Positions 44,112 through 55,015 of a stretch of DNA of 64,000 nucleotides are shown in pieces. Both the position numbers and the translations under genes were made by a program. The first letter of the stretch is position 1. Each line of letters begins with the position of its first letter. This DNA is from Rhodocollybia butyracea (Eukaryota > Basidiomycota > Agaricomycetes > Agaricales > Omphalotaceae): contig JADNRY010000269.1 in the NCBI GenBank assembly GCA_015501585.1, positions 20,576 to 84,575 on the forward strand, given 5' to 3'. The notes beneath the pieces were generated by a model, which searched no databases, was not told the DNA's origin, and saw only the letters and a list, made by a program, of their open reading frames with translations.

Positions 44112-44747
44112 CTGTAACGGCCAAAATTAACCGAAAAGAGGGTTTCTCTGTATTGTGAGCATTTGAAAATTTCAAAAAAAAAAGTGGTGATCCAGGGTTT
44201 TTAGACCTTGCAAGTTCAAATATGAAGTCAGTTTGTTACCATATTTGGGAAATCTAGAGATATAGACCATTTTGTTGCAAAATTCCCAGGGGTGCTCTAC
44301 AAATATTGATGTTGGGGAAAATTGGACAACACCATTGAAATCTACAGGAAAAACAGACATATTAATTTACTGCTTAGAGCAATTCCATCTGCAAAGTGGT
44401 CATTTTTAGTCATTTTGCACTAAAATTGGCCAAAATGGGAATTTTCAAAGCAAGATAGCCTAGCATTGCACAGACCAATTTGAATAGAATAATATGGTAA
44501 TCAACACTATTTTTCCTGCAGATTTCAATGGTGTTGTCCAATTTTCCCCAACATCAATATTTGTAGAGTACCCCTGGGAATTTTGCAACAAAATGGTATA
44601 TATCTCTGGATTTACCAAATACGGTAACAAATTGACTTCATATTTGAACTTGCAAGGTCTAAAAACCCCGGATCACCACTTTCTTGAAATCCACAAGTGC
44701 TCACAATATGGAGAAACCCTCTGTTTGGTTAATTTTGTCTGCTACAG
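44112..44747. mobile_element. Fold-back transposon with ~250-bp inverted repeats and TA target duplication
   Basis: The left arm begins CTGTAACGGCCAAAATTAAC and the right arm, reverse-complemented, begins CTGTAGCAGACAAAATTAAC. The two stay alignable for about 250 bp (44112-44362 vs 44497-44747), sharing 'GTGGTGATCC', 'TTTTTAGACCTTGCAAGTTC' and 'GGAAAATTGGACAACACCAT'. TA lies on both sides (44110-44111 and 44748-44749), and closing it up gives the sequence of the AAD paralogue. The TA target suggests Tc1/mariner-type mobilisation. No transposase ORF is present, so the element is non-autonomous. Confidence 0.85.
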
Positions 44748-44957
44748 TAAGTGAAGAGCAGATTAAAGAGCTCAAGGATGTCGTGCCGTTTGACGTAGGG
44801 TTCCCGGCAAATTTTATCGTAAGTCTACTCAACTAGAAACTTCTGTTTTGATATGAATGTATTACATTAGGGTGATGGCTCGGAGCCCATGTACTTACTG
44901 AAGGTGGCGATGAATATGGTAAGAGTACCCCGTGCCAAAGCACTCCAACCTCGGTAA

Positions 44958-45775
44958 TAATTGTTTATTGAAAATGGGAGTGCATATGTAGGCACATTAA
45001 TATTTGAATGTTCACATGGTGTGATCCCGATTTTTCGCAGTTTTTTTTCGCAACGGAGATTAGAGAGGAGGAGGACATGAAAGGTTGGCGTCCATCTCCA
45101 AGTTTGAGACTTGGTCTTCACCGGAGACAATGCTCCATTGCATCTGATAGCACATAAGTTGCACTGCGGTCCTTCACTGAACACACACCAGATAAGGTTT
45201 ACTTGAACAAAACTGTCATTCATATCAATCATCTGGGATGGAAAAATTCTCAACATGAAGTGCCAGTGGCCCAAGGGTTATTACCAACATCAGATCTAGT
45301 AGATATCATTCCGGTGCGGGTACGCTGACATACTCATGACCGAATGTAAAAATTGTTGGAATGAATTAAGCAAGACGTCGAATAAGCTCTAAGTTCACTC
45401 CGGTCTATAGCAAGTAAGCCCTAGCAAATGCGCAGGGGAAATATAACATTCTAAGCGAGTTTAAATACTACAGCTATGGAGAATATACGGAAAAATATAA
45501 GATAAAACACAAAATAAAACTAACGGCTCCACAGGAGAAACTTCGGCGAGCAATACCGATTGCTCACCTGACATCAATATCTCCAACAAAAATCTCTTTC
45601 AAGGAGTTCATGGATGTTATTTAAAATCATGGATGCATGTGATGGTCCTGAATATTGGAATCTGACACTCCATTCCCACTTTGAGTGTTCTTCAAGTCCC
45701 ATTTCCTATTTTCCATCCAAGTCTTCATCTCCAAGACTCTAATTTCTCTGTTCCCAACTTTCCATGCTTCTTTGC
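44958..45775. other. 3' flank of AAD copy 1, no gene
   Basis: To about 45230 this matches 50900-51200 ('GCATCTGATAG', 'TGGTCTTCACCG.AGACAA' words), the shared flank of the duplication. The rest up to the DUF6535 stop codon is unrecognised. Confidence 0.4.
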
Positions 45776-47887
45776 CTAAGGAGAAAGGCTTTCTTCATTG
45801 ATTGAAGAGTTCATAAGTCGAGTTCTAAAAGTGCTGCCCAAAAGCTCTCGAATTTTGGTGGAAGGAACTGTGTAGGGATACTCTTCCTGGTCTAAATATT
45901 TCAAAAGATTTTCATCATATCCAGATATTTCGAGCAGTGCTTTCCATACAAGCATTGGAAGATCCAAAGGGGGACCTTCCTTATAGGTCTTAAGGACCCA
46001 TTTTATGGCATCTTCAGCAGTGAGCTTCATACATTGTCCAGCATGAAAGAATTTCACTGGACTTAGTCCATAAGCCAACGCTGAGAGAGCAGAAGTGATA
46101 TCGCAGTTATGGTCTGTGATGTTGGACTCATAAAGAGATTGCATGATGTCACCAAGGATGTAATCGTTTCTATCCCTGAAGCTGGAATGGAGGCCTGCAC
46201 GAAGCCAACCCTCTAACTCATCTAGATTTGTCGAGGTGCACAGACGTTCAAGGATTTGTGAACCTGGCAGAGAAAAATTATCCCCCCTGTCTTTTAACAT
46301 GCCTGGAGGTAATGCCCCAAGTGACTGAACAAGAACACTCTTTGTGGATGGATTAGAGGTATAGTGGTCAAGCCATTTAAGAGCAGCTAAATTTTGATTC
46401 TGGCCTGTGTGCGAAGCTATGAATCGTTCCCCTTCTTTCAAAGTTTTACCAAAGTCTGGCATATGGAAATCTGGAAATTCTGACTTCATGGATTGCTTCC
46501 ATACCCACTGGTTGTAGGCAGAGGCGACCATGGTATATACTTTCCAAAATAGTGCATAAAGAACTCTTGAGTAGAGGAGATGTGTAAGGGTTGTTCTGTA
46601 AGAGCACTGAATAGTGAATAGTGGAAGGACAGTTGACACAAGGTAAAGAATCACAACAGTCACAGAGATAGCACCGACAACATATGCCATGGTAGTGCTT
46701 AGAGGGATGAGAAAGATGATGAGCCCAGCAAAGAATAGTATCAGGGCTAGATGAAGGAGGGTGGGGAGCATTCCAATCAGTGACTGAACTCGCCATTTCT
46801 CGAGTCCATCAAAGCGAAATTGCCGGATAAATGCTTGCTCCCGGGGTGTGCCAGTGATAATAGACATATACTGACGAAGCCACTGCTTTGCAAGTACTGC
46901 AAAGAGAGCAACAGAAAGCGAGATAACAAGGCTTGTAAACCATAGCCCATTAATCCATAGATCAAGGATGGCAGGAGAGAATGCAGTAGCACTGGTGAGA
47001 GGAATGTTTAAGATGGCAGTTTTATTTGCATTTGCATGGACCAGCATGGTTAAATCACTGAGATAGAAGGCAGAGAGCTGAGTATAGTCTTGAGATAATG
47101 ACTGTGATGTCTGTGCCACAAAAGTTGTGAGGACAGCAGAGAAAAGACCAGCCTGTAAAGGTATCAGTAACTCGTGCTATTTAAATGAGGTGCCAAGAAG
47201 CATACAAAGACCAGTAAGATATCAAGACTGTCACCTAATTCCCCGACCATATCATTGTCAAACGCAGTCGCTTCATCTCCATAGACCCTCCAGATACGAG
47301 CTTCCTGGTCCTGCTCATGATAACGTTCATCCTCCGGGTATTTGAGTGTGTAATCGTAGCTTGCTAGCATTCGAGGCTCAATAACATTTAAACAAACACG
47401 CCAAATTTCTTCACATACCCGCCAAAGGATCTCGTGTTGCTTGATCCATTTTCAATCCAAACCGACGAACCCTGAAAGGTCCGTTTTTAGTGCCTTGCTC
47501 TATCCTGTTCTCTGAAGCTGTGACAGTGTGCTGTAATTCCGAGATTCCTTTGTGGAGAGAATTCAATATACTTGTGAGAGTACCAGCTGTCGGATCAGAT
47601 GTCTTGGTGGGGAGAGCATGATTTCGTGGATCTGGTGCCAGAGTAGGATGAGCTCCAGCGTGTTGTGTAGATGTACTAGGTTTTGTTAATGGTATGGATA
47701 TACTGCTTGTTGGCTGAGATGCTACAGCTCGATGTGTTGCGTCTGGACTGGATCGCATGATGGAAGCTTCACGCTCCTCACGCGCTTGCATCATGGAATG
47801 CATACTACGCATGAGGGAGAGCATCTCTTCTGAGTAGCTCACCCCAGGTTGATTATCATTGAAAGAAGCTGTGAACGATTGCTCCAT
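45776..47887 (-). CDS. DUF6535 multi-pass membrane protein
   Basis: The DUF6535 family is abundant in Agaricomycetes and functionally uncharacterised. ATG at 47887 gives MEQSFTASFNDNQPGVSYSE. The N-terminal region is disordered and Ser/Thr/Pro-rich, and exon 1 ends DQATRDPLAG at a GTATGT donor (about 47424). Exon 2 gives 'YDYTLKYPEDERYHEQDQEA' and 'GDSLDILLVF', and a second intron ends TTTACAG (about 47160). The main exon runs AGLFSAVLTTFVAQTSQ, 'AILDLWINGLWFTSLVISLS', 'AKQWLRQYMSIITGTPREQA' and 'GLEKWRVQSLIGMLPTLLHL', the DUF6535 core with at least four TM helices. A roughly 270-residue helical C-terminal half follows, probably cytosolic. The frame is intact and the length (about 650 residues) fits family members. 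The gene sits between two dead AAD copies. Confidence 0.9.
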
Positions 47888-49362
47888 TGATTGGTGTAGC
47901 AGACAGTAGAAGGTCAAAGAAAGTTGCAATTTAAATTAAAGGTGTAGAGGACAGCTTCGATATAATTCTATTGCAACGTAATGGCCATCACGTGGCTCTT
48001 GGTAGTGGTAGTGGTAACTGCTGAACATTGAACTGGTGAACGCGTCGGAAGTCTGTGCGGCACATCTACAAAAACATTGGAGAAATTCCGTCGATAATCG
48101 AGCAAAACAAACCATTCAAATTATTTGCAAAGTATCCATCGCCGGGCCGTCACACCACCACCAAAGTCCCTCAAGTTTAAACGATGGAGCTCTGGAGTCG
48201 GGAGATATTGAGCTCTCTACTGAGTCGGCCTGGCGGGTTTTTCGGCGAATATCCTTAAAACGGGCTACGTAATGTTCACATGACGACTCGTTACTCGTAA
48301 ACGTCGTTGTGCCAGTGTTTCTTTCCTGGTAGCCTACCAATCTCTTTTTTTTTGGAGCTACGTAGTGAGTGGCAAACAAAGGGGAACAACGTTGTGATTT
48401 CAATGATGTGAAAATGTTGTTTGATCCTGCCCTTGTCGCATGGCATGCACAGACATGACTGCTACTTCATTGCTCACCATAGCCTCAACTCGTTCTTTCC
48501 TGCTCTCGCTGATTCGGACAACTCGGACCTTCTCGAGATTACCCAATGTCTTTTTAGCAGACTGCGGACATGGAATAGTTCCAAGAGAGTATCAATCAAT
48601 GTCTTGCTTAGGCTTGCCGTAGCTCGTGGCCCTAGGAGAGACACGTATGAATGCCTCACTGGTGATTCAGGCCGTCAACCTTGATAACATCACGTACGCT
48701 CTGCAACTCATCTCTTAGTGCTACTCCTTGCCAGCTATAGCTGATATCTTTGTCCTTGATTTTGTGTCTAAAATATACTGTTCAACAGGTTTTCTCGGCT
48801 TGAACAGACACGTATCGGCCTTACCATAGGTTTATCTGTCAGTAAACTGGGTTCTGTATTAGCCAATGCAATGCTGTGCTCATAACATGTGGTTCAGGCG
48901 AGACTGGTCACCGTCACTACTATGGAGGCAATTACTCGACGCTTTTTGTTTTGGTGTTCAAGATACATACTATTCAAGAAGGGTTTATTCGGGAATCGGG
49001 TCTTGCGTTTCACAACCGTCGGCATGCCTCGTGTCTTACGGTTAGTCGTGGGTTTTCAACGGCTTTAGGATGAATGCTTGCTTAACATTCAACATTCAAC
49101 GGGCAAACTTGAAAAAGTTAGTCATATTGGTCAGCTATTAAGCTAACTAGTTTATCAGCCTACGTTTCCCGCTATGCCCGGTTATTGCTTCAATAAAGAG
49201 AGTGGACTATTTTGCCTTGACTTTCATTTGGATGCTTTTGAAGGCTCCAAATCCGAATCGAGCGGAATTTCTGTCAAAGACAAAAGTGGTTCATGGAACT
49301 TGACCTGTTCAAACGTTCGTATAAATCCTTACGTTCCCTATTACTTCCAGCACCCACATAAC
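47888..49362. other. Promoter of DUF6535 gene and AAD duplication block, copy 2
   Basis: From about 48640 the sequence is the paralogue of 40960-41600. No coding exon is supported here. Minus-strand frames around 48474-48659 overlap the shared block but are not recognisable. Confidence 0.4.
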
Positions 49363-50899
49363 ATGTCCTTCTTTACCCCGGCCCCAGCCCCTCCTACCAA
49401 GTTAGGTGAGCTTTCCTAGAAAAACTCGAATCTGCATTGATGATGGAGTCCGTACGGCGTATATAGGCATGTATTGGGCCCTCGTGTCCCCCGATTTGCC
49501 TTGGCGCAATGAGCATCGGTGATCAGTGGAACGGGGTGAGACGACTCGGATTTTCCCGTTCGGTCAACCAAAAGCTGGACTAACAAAAACAACGATGGTA
49601 CAGCTATTGGGTACTATGAACAAGGTAACTAGCTTCAAGTTGCTCGACGCATATTTTAACATATGGGAGGCAGCTTCATCGATACTGTGCCCAATTAGTG
49701 AGTTCGAGGAACGTTCCACCATCTGCAAGTCAAGATTCTAACTTGTGGCCTTCAGTCAAAATGAATCCTAGGAGGAATTCATCGGCGAATGGATGGAAAA
49801 ACGAGGTATTCATGACCAAATGGTTATCACGACCAAGGTATATATCACTGCTATATGCATATTTTTCCTCCTTTTGACCAACTAATATCGCAGTACACAA
49901 CCTGCTACAAGGTAGGTGACTCCAAGGTCACACAAAAAGTCAACAACGCCAAATCCCTCCACATCGTGATGTGTCGAAGATAGCTTGAAAAATTGCGCAC
50001 AAGTTACATTGACATCTTGTATGTACACTGGTGGGACTGGGGTACATCTATCAAGGAAGGTCATGGATAGTTTGCACAACCTCTTATCATCTGGAAAAGT
50101 CATATATTTCGGCGTGTCTGATGCTCCGGCTTAGGTCGTGGCACAAGCTAATCAATACGCTGAAGGCCACGGAAAGACTCCATTTGTTGTTTATCAAGTT
50201 CGTGTAACATTCTTTGGGAGTTATTTCTTCTCTTTACTGACACCTTTACTAGGGCAAATGGAACGTCATGGACCGGTCCTTCGAACGGGACATCATTCCT
50301 ATGGCTCGTTCTCTAGGTCTTGCGCTTGCTCCCGGAGTACTCTCGCAGGAGGTAAACTTCGTACTGATGCGGAAGAGCAACGCCGTAAGGAAAATGGAGA
50401 GAAAGGACGCACTATGACTGGTAATTGTGAACGAACTGAGGGAGAAGTCAAAGTGTCTCATGCTCTCGAGAAAGTCGCGGAATACATTGGAGCGAAAAGT
50501 ATTTCAGCGGGTGAGTTACTATCTTTCTTTTATCCCTGCCAAGCCCAATCTGAACGACTCGGAGTCGCCATTGCATATATTATGCAGAAAACGCCCTACG
50601 TATTCCCGATCATTGGAGGGTGCAAACTTATCGAAAACCTCAAAGATAATCTCGAGGCATTGGATCTTACGCTGAGGACGAGCATATCAAGGAGCTCGAG
50701 GGCGTCGTGCCGTTCGTTCGACATAGGGTTCGCGGTGAATTTTATTGTAAGTCTACTCAACTCGGAAGGCCGGGCTTACTTTCTGTTTTGACATGACTGT
50801 ATTACATTAGGGTGGATGGTTCGGAGCCGATATTCTTTCTTAAAGACAGCGATGAACATGGTGAGAATCCCACACGCCAAAGCACTTCAACCTCAGTGA
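49363..50899 (+). pseudogene. Aryl-alcohol dehydrogenase-like aldo/keto reductase, copy 2 (dead)
   Basis: ATG at 49363 gives MSFFTPAPAPPTKLG with a GTGAGC donor, the typical basidiomycete AAD N-terminus. 'TSFKLLDAYF' and GGSFIDT keep the catalytic Asp, but a TAG follows in the same segment. 'YIDILYVHWWDWGTS'-like sequence, 'HGKTPFVVYQ' and 'GEKGRTMTGNCERTEGEVKV' come next, then '[20 protein letters not shown]' and '[12 protein letters not shown]'. The end is around 50899. A second stop (TAG at 50132) replaces the Trp codon kept in copy 1, and several frame shifts occur. It lacks both insertions found in copy 1, so it records their empty sites. Confidence 0.9.
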
Positions 50900-51635
50900 G
50901 AATGGTCTGCTGGACCATGGGAGTATATATGCAGGCAGTGGAAGTGCATCGTGTATGAATATGGGAATGTTTAGATGGTGTAAACTCGAGTTTTGACAGC
51001 TAATGAAATTAGTATTAAGATTGTCTTTCGTCGCAACGGAAATTAGAGAGTGAGAGGCATGGAAGCTCAGCGCTCAGCGTCCAAACCGAATCTGAGTCCA
51101 TGGTCTTCACCGAGACAAAGCTCTAGTCACATTGCATCTGATAGAACGTAAGCATTGTGGTCCTTCGCCGAGCACCCATTACTTTCATTCAAATCATCCT
51201 AGTAACACAGGGGCTAAGACGGGAAAGAAAAACTTTCAGGTCCAAGAGTTATTCAAATATCAGATATCACTCCGGTGACTACTTTGAAAAAGGGCAATGA
51301 TAACTTGGTGTAAGATGTCCTTGCAGTATGAATTTTAGCCCATTGGTATTGTACCGAACAGTGATGATACGTGCATTCTTCGCTGGATTAACGTCCACGC
51401 CTCTTTGAAGACAGTCCCCGTTTGCACCCATAAGTCGTTATTTCTCTTTCATTTGCTTCTTCTTCCCATTTAGGCTTCATTAATGTGTATAGCCGTCGCT
51501 CCAAAGATGGAGCTCTAAATTTGCGACAACTTGAGCTTTGAAAAAAGCTGTCAAGATCAAGGTCATATAAGACAGCCCTTAAAGGACGTCCATCCTTACC
51601 GCAGTAACTCGAGCCTCTCTGATTTTTCAGGTATC
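50900..51635. other. 3' flank of AAD copy 2 and promoter of next gene
   Basis: The first about 300 bp match 44960-45230. The remainder is presumably the promoter and leader of the gene starting at 51636, and an upstream exon cannot be excluded. Confidence 0.4.
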
Positions 51636-53471
51636 ATGCTGAGACGTTCGCGCCCTTCCAGCTTGCTCATTCTTCCAGGGCAAACCTCATTGCCCAGCTT
51701 GCCCAGCAATCAGTCAGTTGACCAACCAAGCACACGGGAGAGCCACGCAGAAACTCCTATGACCGGGACTCGTAAAGTATGGAAATGTCTCATAAAAATC
51801 GGCATATTTGGTCTAGGCATGGCATCTACATTAGCCGGCTATAAGGACAACTCCATCCCGGTAACTGTATGCGGGGCGGCTGCTATGCTGGGGTCTTTGA
51901 TGTGAGTATTCTGTAAAGTGCAGTTGATCGTCCATAGAATCACATCCACGCTGTCTTTATAAACAGGTCATCCCTAATCACTCAATTGTCGCGAGCCCGT
52001 GCTTTAGGGGCTCAAAATGATCATTTAAGAGAATTGGAGGGACAAACGGCACAAACTCAGGTAGATGTAGCCACTGTAACGAGCACCACCGAATCTCTGA
52101 GCCCTGGTGATTCCCTTTTTCTTCATCATCACGCTCCTACTCGAGACCTTTACCCACCCCAGAGCAATATGGATCGCCATAACATCATTGACCCTGACTT
52201 TGAGGATGTTCGCCCACTATATTCTCGTCCCCGTCTTCCTATCCCCCCCACATCTTCGTCATCTTTGTCTCTAACTGGTAACCCTTGTGAGATTTCCAGG
52301 CGTTTCACTGAAGAAAGTCCTTTTCAAATTGACTCGGATTGGCGGGAAAGAAGTCTGGAAACGCAAGCTGATATACGGGTGGAAGGGCCCGTGGTGCAGA
52401 AAGGAGCCGAACATTGGGAACTCGGAGCTCCGCTTTCTTCTCCCCTTTTGCTTTGTCCTCTTCGTACCCCCCGCGAATACTGTCCCCCGAGAGACGTAGG
52501 TTTTCCAAGTCGCTATGATCATCACCAAGTGGATATCTCGCACTGTAATCCTCCTGCATATTCAGCTCCAGTTCAACTTCCCAAATGCCAACCAAGTACA
52601 TCTTCGCTCCAGAGTGGGACCAAATCTCTGAAGTTTGGAAATCCTCTTTCTCCATCCCGGTGTCTTCGGCCGCTTCCTACTCCCCAGATTACTGTCCCCA
52701 GGGAGACGTGAATTGTTCAAACGATCGTCACCATGTGGATGTCTCACACTGTAATCCTCCTGCATATTCAGCTCGTCCTAAATGTTCACTCGGTCCATCA
52801 TCGACATCCCCAATTATGGTGCAGAGTGAGACTAAATATTTGGCACTCGGAGAGCCTCTTTCCCCTTCCCCTTCACTTCGTCCTCTTCCTATCCCCCGGT
52901 TTACCCAGGTTCCAAGAGAAACCTAAATTCTCTGAGTACTCATGATGATCACCATGTCCTGCACCACAATACTCCTGCAGCAGCGTGGATTCAGCATCCC
53001 AAATGTACCCCAAGTCCCTCGTCCTCGATTATGGCGCAGAGCGGAACCAAATCTCTGGAACTTGGAGATCTTCTTTCTTCTTCTCCTTTGCTTCATCCCC
53101 CTCCTACACCCCCAGATTACGGTTCCCAAAGAAATGTCAGTTCCACAAGTGCTTATGACTCTTACCCAGAAGGTGTCCCGCGCCAAGATCCTCCTGCATA
53201 TTCAGCCAAGGTTCAATTTCCCGAACGCACTCCGAATCCATCATCCCTGATCAGCATCTGCCAGAGTCTTCGACCGGCTGAGGCAAGCCCTTCAATGGAA
53301 GCATCGAACTTTGACTGGAGTAATAACAACAATGAGAATAATACCAGTATTGCATCGAAGCGTACATGGGAAAAAATCAGGCTTAGAGGGCAGGGCAAAA
53401 CAATTATCAAGGGATTCGAGAGAAGATCCGGAGGGGGACAACAAGGCGTCCGAGACGGGAAACGATGTTGA
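51636..53471 (+). CDS. Membrane protein with ~71-residue Pro/Ser-rich internal repeats, unknown function
   Basis: ATG at 51636 gives MLRRSRPSSLLILPGQTSLP. A hydrophobic stretch follows (CLIKIGIFGLGMASTLAGYK, then VTVCGAAAMLGSL), likely one or two TM helices. A GTGAGT...AACAG intron (51901-51966) joins this to SLITQLSRARALGAQNDHLR, a coiled coil. The rest is Ser/Pro-rich and made of four degenerate repeats with about 213-bp spacing, each with HCNPPAYSA-like and SGTKSLELG-like words. In the first two linkers the frame breaks (TGA at 52709, TAA at 52924) where adding one C to a C run would restore the PTPPDY / PGSKRN continuation. The last frame ends at 53471 with IIKGFERRSGGGQQGVRDGK. I do not recognise the family. 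Confidence 0.65.
52399..53250. repeat. Four ~213-bp coding tandem repeats
   Basis: Corresponding words start at 52399, 52613, 52824 and 53039 (spacings 214, 211, 215 bp). Each has '(A)G(C/T)GGGACCAAATCTCTG.A' and 'TGGATGTCTCACACTGTAATCC'-like segments. The consensus unit of 213 bp is exactly 71 codons. Confidence 0.85.
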
Positions 53472-53998
53472 CTATTGAGATTTGAGTCTTCTTTTTTAAG
53501 TACCATGACCGATTTACATTGAAAGCACAGCTTTCTTTGAGCCTTTGTACTAGTTTGTTATACGCCGGAATACTATCCAGCTTTCATTGGAGTAATATTA
53601 ATATATAGCAATGGGATGCACTCCTAAGTTCTAAGTATGAGCTCCTCTGCTGTCTCGTCTTGGATCGTAACCTTCTGGTATAGGTAAACAAGTTTTTCAT
53701 TGATGACTACACTACATGTGGCTCAAGGCTGCGACAAGGCTACTCCTGTAAATGGCGGTCAGTACGGTAGTCACTATGGTCACTTGACCAATTCTCGTGC
53801 GCGTAAGCCATTCGCGCATTCTCGTATGCTTGAACTTGTCTGCAAGGAGTAGGCATCGAAGGAGCTGAATAGCGTATAATAGCAGTCGTAGCATGTGCGG
53901 CAGGCAGGTAGTATCTTCTGACCTAATGATATTTTTAGAATTGGAGTTGAGTATCTTCGAATAATGAGCTTACCCACCGTTTCACTAATACTACCACC
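53472..53998. other. Intergenic, nothing recognised
   Basis: 3' flank of the repeat protein and promoter of the amidohydrolase gene. No supported exon. Confidence 0.4.
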
Positions 53999-55015
53999 AT
54001 GCCCCACTGCCTCCCATTATAACCCTAGAAGAACATTACTTGTCTCCCGGCATATCTACACAAAACTATACGACTGTCGAGTCTGCCTTGTTGGACCTCG
54101 GAGAACGGCGCATTGCGGATATGGATGCAGGTTCCGTCACCCTTCAGATTATATCCCACGTAGCCGTCGATGCTCTTCCTCCGGACCTCGCTCGAACAAC
54201 AAACGACGAGCTTCATGCAGCTATCCAAAAGCATCCTAAACGTTTGGGTGCTTTCGCTAACCTCCCCATGGCTTCTCCTCAAGAAGCTGCGAAGGAATTG
54301 ACTCGCGCGACGGAAGAGCTACACTTTGTCGGAGCACTTATCAATAACCATCTTAATGGTCGCTTCTACGACGACACTTTCTTTTGGCCGGTGTTTGAAC
54401 GAGCACAGGAGCTCGATGTCCCTATATACATACATCCAATGCTTCCCTCCGACAACGCAAAAGCGCAATATCAAGGCAATTATTCTGAGAATACTGCGCT
54501 TTGGTTGAGTATCGCTGGATGGGGATGGCATGTGGACACTGGCCTGCATATCTTACGACTCTTTGCTTCTGGAGTGTTTGATAAATTCCCAAGGCTGAAA
54601 ATAGTTATTGGACATATGGGGGAGTTGATTCCTTTCCAGCTTGAACGTATTCTTCCCATGACTGAGACGTGGGATAAGCGTGAGAGGGGCTTGAGACAAG
54701 TAAGTTATATATGCGATCCAAAAATTCGATCCTTCTTGATGATCCTTCTTCTCTTGTTAGGTCTGGCGGGAAAACATTTGGGTAACTACAAGCGGAATGT
54801 TTACGCTCGCACCTTTGGCATGCTTGCTGGCGGTGACCCCTGCTGAACATGTGATGTTCAGTGTTGATTATCCATTTTCCAAGAATGAGACTGGTCAGAA
54901 ATATCTGGAGGAAATTAGGAAGAGTGGATTGGTCAGTGAAGAGGAGTTTGAGGGAATTGCGCACAGGAATGCGGAGCGTTTATTGAAGATCAAGGTTTCA
55001 GAAAATATTGGGTAG
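53999..55015 (+). CDS. Amidohydrolase-2 family metal-dependent decarboxylase (γ-resorcylate/ACMSD-like)
   Basis: These enzymes are TIM barrels that remove CO2 from aromatic or muconate acids using Zn or Mn. Visible ligands in order are E-x-H in IITLEEHYL, His in YIHPMLP, His in VIGHMGELIP and Asp in HVMFSVDYPFS. Also present are 'HPKRLGAFANLPMASPQEAA', 'NNHLNGRFYDDTFFWPVFER' and LWLSIAGWGWHVDTG. A GTAAGT...TTAG intron (about 54700-54760) joins RQ to VWRENIWVTTSGMF. The protein ends RNAERLLKIKVSENIG at 55015. The nearest ATG (53999) is out of frame by one base. One extra C in the CCCC directly after it would give M-P-P-L-P-P-IITLEEH. Otherwise the gene is complete, at about 320 residues. Substrate is unknown. 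Confidence 0.85.

Larger units (their letters stand above)
41605..44957 (+). pseudogene. Aryl-alcohol dehydrogenase-like aldo/keto reductase, copy 1 (dead)
   Basis: AAD enzymes reduce aryl aldehydes with NADPH and occur in wood-decay fungi. ATG at 41605 (MSLTPAPALL-like) is followed by short exons. The catalytic-Asp segment reads GGNFINTTPNW, where IDTANGY would be expected. EVIATK keeps the Lys and 'YIDILYVHWWDWD' keeps the active-site His. 'GKTPFVVYQ', 'VMDRSFKRDIIPMARSLGLA', '[20 protein letters not shown]' and a C-terminal end with MNMVRVPRAKALQPR complete the protein. A TAG at 42795 interrupts it, a 965-bp retrocopy splits it at 43057-44021, and a fold-back element splits it again at 44112-44747. 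The gene is dead, but its end is still readable. Confidence 0.9.
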
